From Tretioscincus oriximinensis (taxonomy: Eukaryota > Chordata > Lepidosauria > Squamata > Gymnophthalmidae): a stretch of 64,000 nt of DNA. Positions 42,045 through 51,837 of this stretch are shown in pieces. Location: NCBI GenBank assembly GCA_022410635.1, contig JAJVDF010000867.1, positions 67,384-131,383 of the forward strand, read 5' to 3'. The position numbers were made by a program, and so were the translations under genes. The notes beneath the pieces were generated by a model. It did not search any database. It saw only the letters and a list, made by a program, of their open reading frames with translations, and was not told the DNA's origin. Position 1 is the stretch's first letter. Every line of letters starts with the position of its first letter.

Positions 42045-42561
42045 ACAGAGCCCCCAGCCTGCCCTGTTGCCTACTCCTCTTTTCTAACACTTCCACATTC
42101 CATGTACGTTTTGTTGGGTTTTCTAGTTAAAACCAGACTGAACATGTTTACTGCCAGATGGTAAAGTATGACCTTCAGGAGTCTAGCCAGCAGCACATTT
42201 CCCGGGGATCACAAGAATGTTGATATTATAGCTTATCATTCTGAGTTGTATGCGCATGCTCACTTACATGTTTTTTCTGTCTTTCTATAATGAAAATGCT
42301 GGGGGTGTGAAATGCGTTCAAGAGATGGTCACTTAACCTATTTGTCAAGTGGCCAATATATATTTTCTATGGACTTTGTAAATAAAGCTAAAAGTCTTCC
42401 TGATGGAATGAAACAAAATGTGTGGACTATATTTCTTTATCCTGGAAGAAGCTACAATTTATTACAGCCAGCCTATCCTTCGGAGCACTGAAAGCTGCAT
42501 ATTTATTATGCATATTTTGAGTCAGAACATACCGTATATCTCAACGGGTATTTGTCCTTAC
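42045..42561 (-). other. NECTIN2: NECTIN2 intron 2, 5' part
   Basis: No recognised feature other than the splice donor at its minus-strand start. Confidence 0.45.
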
Positions 42562-42915
42562 CTAATACAACCAGTTTGGTGACGCCATCTTCATTGCCCA
42601 GTGGATACGTGGCAAATTCACAGGTGTAGGTTCCCTCATCGCTCATAAGCAGAGGCTTGATGATCAGCGTGGCGTCCTGTAGCGACTCGGTACGAAAACG
42701 AATCCTCATGTTGTGTGGCTCCAATGGGTAACTGGGACCATGGTCCGGGTGGAAGACCGCCACGTTTTGCTTCCTGCCTCCAGCTTCTTTCACCCAGGTG
42801 ACTTGGCTGACTTTAATGTCGGGTCTGGTGGCGGCAAAGTTGCATGGCAGGGTGGCTGCTTGCCCCAGATAACCTGTAACCTCATCTTGAACTTTCACCA
42901 TCTCGGCCAGCACAG
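42562..42915 (-). CDS. NECTIN2: NECTIN2 exon: membrane-distal V-type Ig domain
   Basis: A 354-bp exon (118 codons, phase 1 in and out) with a TTGGTTTCCTTTCAG acceptor and a G|GTAAGG donor. It starts with the last few leader residues (A-V-L-A) and continues into the domain. The disulfide pair is Cys25 and Cys99, and the core tryptophan is at 41. Nectin signatures include Q-N-V-A-V-F-H-P-x-x-G-P-S-Y-P (50-64), L-Q-D-A-T-L (79-84) and D-E-G-T-Y-T-C-E-F-A-T-Y-P (93-105). In mammals this domain drives nectin dimerisation and, for nectin-2, binding to CD226 and TIGIT. The C''-D region seems shorter than I recall for mammalian nectin-2. No N-glycosylation sequon occurs in this exon. The leader exon should lie at higher coordinates on the minus strand and was not found. 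Confidence 0.94.
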
Positions 42916-42989
42916 CTGAAAGGAAACCAAGAAGAGATGGAGAAATAAAGGTCATTCTCCACGAGTAGCAAAGAAATCCAGTTTTTCAT

Positions 42990-43275
42990 GGGTTCTTACG
43001 AGCTCTGAAAGTTATTGGGTGGGGAAATCTTGTGGTGGGCACCCCAAAATCTCTGACATGGAGTATTTTCCGCACATGGGAGTTTTGTGGTGCCACTTCA
43101 AGGGCAGAAGTTATGTCACTCTGAGTGCCATTCCCAGAAACAGAGATCAGAAGCAACATCATTTGTGACGTACTTCCGGCCTCAGGGTGATCTTTCCGGA
43201 AGCACAATGTTGTCACTTCCAACAATGGTGGAATTCTCATACATTGCTGTGTAAGGACTCGTATTTCGTTCAGGG
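42990..43275. mobile_element. Fold-back MITE, family M2
   Basis: 'GGGCAGAAGTTATGTCACTC', 'GAAACAGAGATCAGAAGCAA' and 'GTGACGTACTTCCGG' match the family. The right edge reads 'GAATTCTCATACATTGC'. It lies about 75 bp upstream of the V-domain exon. Confidence 0.7.
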
Positions 43276-43544
43276 ATCTGGCAAAATATGCAATATTCTC
43301 ATTTGGCTCAAGCTCCTACTCCCATCTCTTTCCATTTCTGCCCATGCTGCAGAAGACTAATTTGAGATTCTGCACAGATTTATGAGAACGTCAGTGAAAT
43401 TTTTCCGAGGGGGGTGCAGAATGGAAAGGGTTGGGCTAGCAAGAATATGACCCAAAGATTAGTAATCACTACTTTGGGCTTGCAGGGCTGTTGAGTTTCC
43501 ATAATCACCTCAGTTCACATCGCAACTTAGGGGAATGGAAGAAT

Positions 43545-44015
43545 GAGATGCACTTGGCCAAGGAAGATACTCTATAAGTGGGATAGGATACTGGCACATT
43601 TCCCCCAAAATATGTCAGGAAGATGCTGGCATGGATGCCAACAAAGGGATATTTCATGCATATGGTATGGGAATGTCAAAAAGGAAAGGAGTTTTGGGGT
43701 AAAGTGGGAAGAGAAATAAATATTTTTCCAGCAGATCAGAATAACGGATAAAATGGTAACACTACATAGATAACTTTATGTTTGTAAAAGTAAGAGATAT
43801 TTTAGATAAAATAATTACATGTACTCAGACCATCCTGATAGGAGGGTGGAAATACAGTGCATTATACACAATACATGTGATCAATGTGATTGAGACTGAA
43901 ATTTTAGCGGTCAAATTAATAATATGGAAACTGAGAGGAAAATATGGGAGTGTAAACAGAAATGGTTGCAGGTTAAAGACTATACAGGGACAATATGTGG
44001 GAGCGAACCAATGAA
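43545..44015 (+). mobile_element. L1-type LINE ORF2 3' end, frameshifted
   Basis: In shifting frames the plus strand reads M-L-A-W-M-P-T-K-G-Y-F-M-H-M-V-W-E-C followed by K-E-F-W-G-K-V. This is the L1 ORF2 C-terminal 'C-x-x-x-G-T-x-x-H-x-x-W-x-C…F-W' motif. An A-rich tail follows. Confidence 0.75.
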
Positions 44016-44805
44016 ACTGAAATTAAGATTGATATTCCAAATGTAACTGTTTAAAGGAAGTAATGTGTAAAGGGGGAAGGAGGGGAGGAGGAGGGAGGGG
44101 GGCAAGGGGGTAAAATGATTTGAAATATGGATGATCGAAGAGGCACCTGGGGAAAGTAAGGAACATTATTATATTTAAAGAAAACATAACTTCCTCTGTT
44201 TGCTTTGCTGTGAACTTCTTCAAAGAATCAAAGGACAATATACTGCAGGCAGGCAATGTGGGCAGAGGACACTGTACTTAAAAGGATATTAATGCAAAAT
44301 ATTAGCAGGTGGCAAATATTTAAAAAGCTAGTTGAAAACACCCTAGCTTTTGAAGCATTTGATTTATATTGTTTGCGTTAGAGCGACGTACTACTGAGCA
44401 AATCTATACTGTTCAAGGAAGCTGGCTGGGCGGCTGTTGTCTTCAGAATTTGAAAATGTTTTTTACATCAAGGCCACAAGAGGAGTCATGTAAAAACTGT
44501 CATTAAAAGCAAATGAAAATAATAATTTCTGGGTTTGCGGCACAAAGCTAAAGCAGCAGCCAAAAACGCACACAGACACACAAAAACATAAAATTATATG
44601 TTGCAGGAGGCTTAGCTGCTGCCCAGGTAAAAGTTCTCATATTCAAAAAAAGGTGGGGCATGCTTTTTATTTATTTAATTAAACATTTAAAAAATAGTAC
44701 ACAAAAAGAAACATAAATACATACTCCAAGCCACCAGCATCTTTACATGTTTTATACTTCTACATTCATACAATCATGCAGACCTACTGACATGCATTTA
44801 CATAA
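44016..44805. other. Unassigned, no gene seen
   Basis: A purine-rich patch lies at about 44070-44110. No exon was recognised. Confidence 0.4.
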
Positions 44806-44807
44806 CT

Positions 44808-45220
44808 ATAGATGGGTCTCCCAGCCAACTTCCTGTAGCAGCAAAAATGTTTCATGTGGGTGGGACTGGGCAGATGGGCTAAAAAGACTTCCTCCGTCCC
44901 GGTCTATCTACAAGGAGGCTGTGAGCTGTGGTTCACAGAACAGGGCTCCATGCAAGCTGGGCAGAAGAGGCTGCCTGCTGCTCAGACTGCACTTCCCAGC
45001 AGGCCCAGTTGACAGTACAACAGCAGCTCCATTTGAGCTGCTCCTGCCAGCTTCGTGAAGCTGCTGGGCACCCAAGCTTTTGCAACATGAATAAATGGTG
45101 TAGAAAAGCAGGCAGAAACACACATTAAAATCATAAAACAGGAAACAGGAATTCTGCCAGGAAGTAGAGAAACAGGAAACCGGCAGTTTATTATTGTTGA
45201 CATCTGGCACTCCTTCTATA
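44808..45220 (+). mobile_element. Family G element, full copy
   Basis: It starts 'TATAGATGGGTCTCCCAG' and ends 'CATCTGGCACTCCTTCTATA'. The second facing motif is 'CAGACTGCACTTCCCAGCAG'. The left motif is degraded (GGCTGTGAGCTGTGGT). Confidence 0.85.
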
Positions 45221-45221
45221 T

Positions 45222-45495
45222 GCAGAGGCACAGTGGGATAGTGGTTAAGAACTCTGGTGTCTCTGCAAAGAGTTCAGTGCTCTGTGTCAGCCATGGAGAG
45301 GGTTGAGCGCCCTCTACTGTAGCCAATCCAGCTATTCAAAAACAAGAGATTGCGATTAGATAAATGGGGACCATCATAGCATGGTGGAGAAGACAGAATG
45401 TAAGCCTTTGGGCAAAAAATAATCTTGTAAGCAATTTTGAGTCCCTTCAGGTGAGAAAAGCGGGGTATAAAATTCCAGTAGTAGTTCCTTCTTCT
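45222..45495 (+). mobile_element. tRNA-derived SINE, family A
   Basis: A-box-like 'GGGATAGTGGTTAAGAACTC', then 'GAGCGCCCTCTACTG', 'GGGGACCATCATAGCATGG', and the tail 'GAGAAAAGCGGGGTATAAAA' ending in a CTTCTTC run. It begins where the family G element ends. Confidence 0.88.
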
Positions 45496-45571
45496 TCAAT
45501 CAGAACTTCCCAAATTTTCTCATCTCAATGTTCTTTTGTTACATCTCCTAAATCTTTCCAGCCTTTTGCAG

Positions 45572-45882
45572 GCAGGGATAGCTCAGTCGCTTAGGAATTC
45601 GTCTCTCATCTGGGAGATGGGATTTCGAAGCCCTGTGTGGGACGTGGGGAGGGCTGAGCACCTTCCACTAGCCTGTATCTCTAGCCAACCCAGCTATTCG
45701 AAAGCATGAATGACAAGAAATTGCAACTGACTGCAAGTGGATACATGGGAACCACCATAGCCTGGTGGGGAAGAGAGAATGTCAGCCTTTGGGCAAAATA
45801 TATCCTTGTAAGCCGCTTTGAGTCCCTTTGAAAGGGGAGAAAAGCGGGGTATAAGAACCCAGTTCTCCTTCTTCTTCTTTTG
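45572..45882 (+). mobile_element. tRNA-derived SINE, family A, second copy in tandem
   Basis: The head 'GGGATAGCTCAGTCGCTTAG' is clearly tRNA-like. The B-box equivalent is 'GGGATTTCGAAGCCC'. The tail is 'AAAGCGGGGTATAAGAACCC' with (CTT)n. Confidence 0.88.
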
Positions 45883-45884
45883 TT

Positions 45885-46250
45885 ATCACCAGTTTTGCTG
45901 CACTTAAAAGAGAGTGTAATAACTGTGTCTGGGGTTCAGTCAAATGATGATTAGTAAAATCACGTCGTAACATCACCCTGAGGTTCATTTGAAAATTTAT
46001 AAATGTTTGCCTTACATTCTTTCCAATCGTTTTCCAATCGTTTTGGGCAACCCCATCAAAGAAGATGGTATATCGGGGCATGTTTTGTTGAGCCCAGAAG
46101 TCTTTCTCCAGCAATGGGCAAAGCAAAAGAAAGCAACAGATTTTGGAAATGTTGGGCAAACCCAGCCACAACACCGTCCTAGCCACTGACTGAAAGGCAT
46201 TCTGGGTGCAAAGGGGAAAAAAGTGGTGACTAATTCTTGTTAGCAGTTTC
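45885..46250 (-). mobile_element. Possible L1-type ORF2 C-terminus, antisense
   Basis: The minus-strand frame (part of 45782-46252) contains C-P-L-L-E-K-D-F-W and, about 75 residues later, L-L-H-S-L-L-S-A-A-K-L-V-I-T. Both resemble the end of L1 ORF2 as seen at 49464-50024. The upstream part does not fit well. Confidence 0.5.
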
Positions 46251-46509
46251 ATAATAATGGCTTTGCAATGGAAAGCTGGCTAAACAGGGAAAACTCACTT
46301 TGCACCTGGGATGGACCTGTGACTATTTGGGTGCAGCTGGAAGGAAGTTCTGTTTCTGCCTTTTTCTAAGAAGGGAGGCCAGGGCAGGGAGTGGGAGGAA
46401 ATTCTTTTCCATTTGAATAAAGCAACTAGGAATGTAAGAGGAATCTTGCAAATGGGCCAGGATAGTTTGGACAGATAAGGGGAAATATTTCTTTACCTAA
46501 AGGGTCATC

Positions 46510-46972
46510 CAGAAACATAACGGGGTGCCAGATGTAAACAATAACAAACTGCCAGCTTTCTTCCTGACAGAATTTTTGTTTCCTGTTTTATGGTTGCAAG
46601 TTGAATTTCTGCATGCTTTTCTACGATGCCCTGTTTTAATCATGACAAGGGCTTATGACAAAAGCTTGGATGTCCAGCAACTTCTCCAAGCTGGAACTAG
46701 CAACAGCAGCAGCACCAATGTGAAAATAGTGAAATTGAGCTGTCGTTGTGCTGGCGGTTGGGGCTGCTGGGAAGTGTAGTCTGAGCAACAGGCAGCCTCT
46801 TCTGTTCAGCCTGCGTGGAGTCCTCCCCTGCAGACTACAGCTCCCAGCCTGCACTGCAACTAGCCCTGGGTGGAAAGAAGCCTCTTTAGCCAATCTGCAC
46901 CCAGTCCTGCCCATAGGAAACATTTTTTATGCTTACAGGAAGGAAGTGAGGGGTCCCTTCTATAGAGTTGTC
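46510..46972 (-). mobile_element. Family G element, antisense full copy
   Basis: 'GGGGTGCCAGATGTAAACAA' is the family end and 'GGGGTCCCTTCTATAGAG' the family start. It carries GCTGGGAAGTGTAGTCTGAG and CAGACTACAGCTCCCAGCC. Confidence 0.88.
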
Positions 46973-47982
46973 CTTTGTCACACACATAGATAACTGAGCA
47001 GCACAAGGTAAACTGAAACTGGCTTTTCTTGGGCTATAAAATATTAACAAAAGAGCCCTGGAGAATTAAGAAAATCTTGAATCTTAGATAAGTAGACCCA
47101 AGAAGTATATTTAACAACTAAGCCAAGGTAACAGAACATGTATTCCTACTCTTTTGGAATCCCTGAAGCTTCCTTTGTGTACTAGTGCAAGGGCTGTTTC
47201 TAGAACAGTGCCACCGGGCAGAGGGTCCTGTTCTAGATCCCACCTTGCCATGGTCCAAACATGAGGGTCTCACTGAACCAAACCCACTGGCTCTGATCAG
47301 GGTACGGAAAATGCAGAAAAGTCCCTTGGTTATTAATACTGATGGTTGGAGAGCAAGGCAATTAGAACCCCACTGTTTCTGGAACAAGCATGGAAATCCT
47401 CATCCCTCTTTACAGCAAGCGACTTTTGCACTGCCAGAATTTTACAGATTTCCTTCACCAGAAGTATTTGTTCCAGAGAACCTGTCTCCCTGCTCACTGC
47501 AAGAAATAACAGCCTGTTCCCACTGACGGATGTTCCTAGATCTCCAGAAAGAAAGAGAAAACACAGATTGGCCCTGTTTATCATCCCCAAAAGGTTGTTT
47601 CAACGATGCAATACATGGCAGGTTTTTTTTAAAAAAAATACTGCAGTATAAATAATCCCGACTAATGTACAGAGCTGTAAAGCCTTCTACCCAATCCATT
47701 CCACTCCCAAAATGTGCTGACTCGGCCCGATGGGGGTCTGCAGCCCCCCCCCCCCCCAAATTTGGCAAAAACCCATTTAGGAAAAGCTTATGCACAAAAG
47801 GCTGGTTTATACAGATTTGCTTCTTCGCGTCTTTTTTCCACTTCCCTGGGTTTTGTTTTTGCACACAGTCCACAGCAAGCTTGCTAATGGGCACTATGAA
47901 ATCATTTATTTATTTGCAGGTCCCCTAGAGCAAATACCTGTGGTCAAGTGAATTAATTTTGGCACTACAAAAACCATGGGCG
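46973..47982. other. Unassigned, no gene recognised
   Basis: A C run lies at 47745-47757. Open frames of 100-150 codons overlap on both strands (47346-47651, 47442-47894). They lack domains and splice support, so I do not call them. Confidence 0.35.
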
Positions 47983-48118
47983 CTAGTTTGGTGTGATGGT
48001 TTGGGTGCCGGACTCTGTCCTCGTAGCTCCCAGGTTCGATTCCAACCTCCTCCATGGAGCCAGATGGGTGATCATGGGCCAGTCACCGTTTTTAGGACTC
48101 TCTCAGCTCCACCTACAT
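47983..48118 (+). mobile_element. tRNA-derived SINE, family B, head part (split)
   Basis: The tRNA-like head is 'TAGTTTGGTGTGATGGTTTG' with a consensus B box GGTTCGATTCC at 48033-48043. The body is 'CCAGTCACCG…CTCAGCTCCACCTAC'. It is interrupted by a CR1, and the remainder is at 48783. Confidence 0.9.
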
Positions 48119-48782
48119 AAGACATAAGACATAAGACATAAGAAGAGCCATACTGGATCAGGCCACAGCCCATCAAGTCCACCATTCTGTCCCACACAGA
48201 AGCCCACCAGATGCATCTGGGTAGCCTGAACAGAGGAAAGCAAAATATGCCCCTGTTCATGACTCCCTGCAAATGGTATCTCAGGAGTCCTGCCTGTGGC
48301 TCCATCCCGGAGGCAACATCCAGACATCCATCCTAGTATCCATTTATACCCTTGGTGTCCATAAGCCTGTCTAGTTCTGTCTTGAAACTATCCAAGCTGC
48401 TAGCTACCACTACCTCTTCAGGAAGTAAATTCCACAGGCCAATGACCCTCTGGGTAAAAAAATACTTTCCTTTGTCTGTTCTCACTTTTCTACCCAACAG
48501 TTTTAAGGAGAGCCCCCTGGTCCTAGTGTTGTGGGAGAGAGAAAACATTTTTTCTCTATTCATTCTGTCTATCCCATGCATGATTTTGTACACTTCAATC
48601 AGATCACCTCTCAGACGTCGCCTTTCAAGGCTGAAGAGGCCCAAACGTTGCAACCTGACTTCATAAGGGAGGTGCTCCAGACCCTTGATCATTTTTGTTG
48701 CCCTTTTCTGCACCTTCTCCGGTTTCAAAATGTCCCTCTTGAGATGTGGTGACTAGAATTGAACACAGTACTCCAAATGTAC
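48119..48782 (-). mobile_element. CR1 LINE, longest 3' fragment in the window
   Basis: The open minus-strand frame at 48333-48728 gives 131 residues of the ORF2 C-terminus: K-V-Q-K-R-A-T-K-M-I, L-Q-R-L-G-L-F-S-L-E-R-R-R-L-R-G-D-L, then W-N-L-L-P-E-E-V. The 3' end is a triple ACATAAG repeat at 48119-48141. The open frame and high similarity to the 58152 copy suggest a fairly young insertion. Confidence 0.95.
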
Positions 48783-48860
48783 TCCCTACTTCACAGAGTG
48801 TCTGTTGTGGAGAAAGCAACAAGACTATATGCACTGTCCTTTGGTAAAAAGGGCATAAGA
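48783..48860 (+). mobile_element. tRNA-derived SINE, family B, body part (split)
   Basis: 'CCTACTTCACAGAGTGTCTG' and 'TTGTGGAGAAAGCAAC' continue the SINE broken off at 48118. CTCC(AC)CTAC appears on both sides of the CR1 as an imperfect target duplication. Confidence 0.88.
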
Positions 48861-48869
48861 CCAAAGTCC

Positions 48870-49185
48870 AGCATGAAGAAGAAGAAGAAGAAGAACTGGG
48901 TTCTTATACCCCACTTTTCTCACCTTTCAAAGGGACTCAAAGTGGATTACAAGGGTATTTTTGCCCAAAGGCTGACACCCAGGCGAGTGGGTGGTTCCCA
49001 TGTATCTACTTGCAGTCAGTTGCAATTTCTTGCAATTCCTGCTTTCGAATAGCTGGGTTGGCTAGAGCTACAGGCTGGTGGAAGGTGCTCACCCCCACAC
49101 ACACACACATATATAACATAGGGCTTCGAAACTCCATCTCCAAGATGAGAGACGGATTCCTTAGCGAGTGAGCTATCCGTGTATG
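48870..49185 (-). mobile_element. tRNA-derived SINE, family A
   Basis: A (GAA)n tail start and 'ACTGGGTTCTTATACCCCAC' are followed by 'GAATAGCTGGGTTGGCTAGA'. A (CA)n run lies at 49098-49112. 'GGGCTTCGAAACTCC' marks the B-box complement. Confidence 0.88.
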
Positions 49186-49399
49186 GTCCTCCTCTTCCAA
49201 GTCTTTTCTGGATGAGAAGGAGGACATGACAAAGCCACTGCTTATGTGCCTTATGGGAAATTCCTTTACCAAACAAATGACACTGGAACACATAGCTTGG
49301 TGCCTCTTAGCAGACAGAAGACCCATAATAATATCAGAGGAGCCAACAGTCCCAGGCACAGGAGCTGGAGGAGATAGGGTGCTCACTTCTTGAAAACTT

Positions 49400-50024
49400 C
49401 CTTCACTTCGAGTTAGATTCTGCAAAAGGTCTCTTCTCTAAAATCTACCATATCTTACTAGAATTGGATGACCCCAAACAATTATTTTTAAAGCAATACT
49501 GGGAAACGGAAGGGGGCATTAATATTGAAGATAAAGAATGGTCTCAACCCCCCATTAAGTGTAATAACTATCACAAATCGCAATCGGAAACAGAACTCAC
49601 ATTTAAGATCTTGTATAAGTGGCATCTCACTCCATTAACATTACACCGTATTGATAATCATATTAGCTTATGGTGCTGGCATGGCTGCAAGCAATTCAGA
49701 ACATATATCCACATGTGGCGAGACTGTCCCAAAATCGTAATCTTCTGGAAAATGGTGCAATCCACTTTAAGAACCACCTTGAAAAAAGATTTCTTTCTCA
49801 CTCCGGGACTGGTTTTCCTCTCTCTGTTCAAGTCTACACATACTTCCTTGACACACTGCTTGTTAATTATCTCACTTCTGACCACAGCTAAAACTCTTCT
49901 GGCACAACATTGGAAGAATGTGGAATCAGTTAACAAAAGGAACTGGATTGAGAAGACTTGGATGCTGATTCTTAACGGATCCATTTATTTACAAACAGAT
50001 TGGATGCTTGGTAACAAAGAGTAA
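49400..50024 (+). mobile_element. L1-type LINE ORF2 C-terminus, open frame
   Basis: The frame at 49464-50024 encodes 186 residues of the end of ORF2. Visible pieces are K-I-L-Y-K-W-H-L-T-P, C-W-H-G-C followed by H-M-W-R-D-C-P-K-I and F-W, and L-L-T-T-A-K-T-L-L-A-Q-H-W-K. The reverse transcriptase and endonuclease are absent, so the copy is 5'-truncated. The uninterrupted frame indicates a recent insertion. Confidence 0.9.
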
Positions 50025-50104
50025 TATTTTTAAGGTTTTATTACTAAAAGGGAACCGTTCTTTCGGGTGGCCAAACTTGATAAATCTCTACAACCAAAAA
50101 GAAT

Positions 50105-50455
50105 AACAGAGGAGCCCAGTTGAATGGGGCCGGAGCCCATCTGGTCCAGCATTCTGTCTCACACAGAGGCCCACCAATTGCACCTGGGCAGTCTCAAGCA
50201 GAAGGAGGCAGAACCTTCTCCTGTTCTCAACTCCCTGCAAATAGTACTTCAGGAATGCTGGCTGTTGCTCCATCCCAGAGGCAGGATCAAGAGATCCATC
50301 CTGGTAGCTATTTGTACCTTTGGTGTCCATGAACTTGTCGAATCATGTCTTGCAGCTATCCAGGCTGCTAGGGACGACCACCTCTTCTGGAAGTAAATTC
50401 CACAGACTGCTGACCCTCTGCGTGAAAAAAACCTTTCCCTTGTCTGCCCTAACCA
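50105..50455 (-). mobile_element. CR1 LINE, left piece of a copy split by a MITE
   Basis: It runs from 'GAGGAGCCCAGTTGAATGGG' to 'AAAACCTTTCCCTTGTCTGC' and 'CCTAACCAGAG', then stops. The missing continuation appears at 50752. Confidence 0.88.
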
Positions 50456-50751
50456 GAGTTAGGAGTTGTATGAGAATCTCATATTTTATGACTTTCCATT
50501 CTCGTACAAAGTATAGATTCTTGGGTGGGAATGTGCAGGGGAGATCACAAGGGGCATCAAATGACATCATTTTTGCCCCATTTTCAGAAAGGACACCCCA
50601 GGAGCAGAGGTGACATCCCAAATGATCTCACTTTCCAGTTCATGCTCCCGGGAACGGTGCCCAGAGTGACATCACTTCTGGTCCCATCCTCGATGTGATG
50701 TTGCAAAATAAATCTCCAATTGCCAGATATTTTCAGATCCCTGGGCCTAGT
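50456..50751. mobile_element. Fold-back MITE, family M2, inserted in CR1
   Basis: The left edge is 'GTTGTATGAGAATCTCATA'. The core motifs are 'CAAATGACATCATTTTTGCC', 'GAGGTGACATCCCAAATG' and 'AGAGTGACATCACTTCTGG'. Confidence 0.75.
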
Positions 50752-50865
50752 ATTCGCTTTATCCATCCCATGGTTTTATACACTTCAACCAGATCCCCTC
50801 TTAAACGCCGCCTTTCAAGGCTGAAGCAGCCTAGACATTGCCGCCAGATTTCATAAAAGCACAAA
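50752..50865 (-). mobile_element. CR1 LINE, right piece of the split copy
   Basis: 'ATTCGCTTTATCCATCCCAT' and 'CGCCGCCTTTCAAGGCTGAA' continue the ORF2 C-terminus. Confidence 0.85.
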
Positions 50866-50919
50866 AGCCACACTCTAAAGCAAGGGGGTAAAACCAACAA
50901 AGGGACTTTAGCTGACTGG

Positions 50920-51530
50920 ATGACTACAATTCCCATCACCCTCCAAGCCTTGCCCCTGCTATTTGGGGACGTAGGGGGCTGGAGTTCAAAAATATCTCAA
51001 GGCCAATGCTCCCCGGGGTTCTTCAGAGCGGCTCTGGCTTCGTATTGTCACAATGGGATCTGCCGGAGCTTTTCTGAAGTCCCACGATGCCCGAAAGCCA
51101 GTGCCCCAGCAACAGCGGCTTGGCAGACAAGGATCTCTTCCGACGGGCGGGCCATGAATAAGTCAGAGGCAGAGAGCGCACAGTTTTGCAAAGTGCAGCC
51201 ACACTCTGCCCCTGGAGGGGAGGGAAGGGGGGACATTCTCCGGCGCCTCAGCGCTCGCCCGGCAAGCGGGAGTCACAAAAAGGGAGAAGGGTTCTCTTAG
51301 CACCAGCTTTTGGGCTGCCCGGGTTACAATAGCAAATTGCGCCATGCTCCATTTAACACACACCCCTGCACCCATTTTGTTCGCTCCGCTCGCTGGCTAA
51401 ACGGCGTAAATGGATGCTTCCCCCCAGGAACCCTGATGCGGCCACAAGAGAAGGAGGGAGGGAAACACACAGCACGGAGCAAATGGGTCCTTCCTTGAAC
51501 CTTTCAGTGACTGTGGCCGCCGTTCTATCT
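50920..51530. promoter_or_regulatory. CpG-rich segment, possible promoter
   Basis: CpG dinucleotides cluster here (for example CTCCGGCGCCTCAGCGCTCG at 51239 and GTTCGCTCCGCTCGC at 51380), in contrast to the CpG-poor surroundings. No repeat is visible. A ZNF143-like GACTACAATTCCCATCA lies at its left edge (50922-50938). No TATA box is evident. It could serve a plus-strand gene starting at 51483 or, if bidirectional, NECTIN2, whose first exon is unlocated. Confidence 0.45.
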
Positions 51531-51531
51531 G
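51483..51531 (+). CDS. Candidate leader (signal peptide) mini-exon, gene unknown
   Basis: An ATG with G at +4 opens a 16-codon stretch, M-G-P-S-L-N-L-S-V-T-V-A-A-V-L-S. It ends one base into the next codon at a good donor, G|GTAAGG. A short hydrophobic leader ending in phase 1 is the usual first exon of Ig-superfamily genes, and it sits at the end of the CpG-rich segment. It is on the plus strand, so it cannot join the minus-strand NECTIN2 exons as assembled. I see no matching second exon between here and 64 kb. It may start a divergent gene or be chance. An in-frame upstream ATG at 51414 would add 23 charged residues. Confidence 0.3.
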
Positions 51532-51682
51532 GTAAGGGTGGCTGGGTGTTCGCATTGATTTGCACCTATTTGAAAACTAAAAACTATCTCAGGGATCATC
51601 CCCAAAGGAGGCATGTTCAAGTGTTCCTAAGGTCAGCCCTTGCAAGGAAGGGGAAAGGCCTTCACCCAATGCCCCCATCTAC

Positions 51683-51800
51683 CTAACAGAAGCCCTGCTG
51701 AATGGGGCCAGAAGCCATCAAGCCCAGCCTTCTATCTCACACAGTGGCACACTAATGGCACCAGGCAGTTTGGAGCAGAAGAAGGAAAATCTCTCATCTG
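51683..51800 (-). mobile_element. CR1 LINE 3' UTR, first of two adjacent copies
   Basis: 'GAAGCCCTGCTGAATGGGGC' and 'CAGCCTTCTATCTCACACAG' are CR1 3' UTR. It is truncated after about 120 bp. Confidence 0.85.
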
Positions 51801-51837
51801 TTCTGATCATAGAACACCGTGAGGTACCATGATAGAA

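Noticed and set aside
47346..47894. Overlapping 101- and 150-codon frames on opposite strands
   Set aside because: Both are open by chance in a moderately GC stretch. No motif or exon boundary favours either.
48333..48728. 131-codon frame as a host gene
   Set aside because: It is the C-terminus of CR1 ORF2. Near-identical segments occur at 4709 and 58361.
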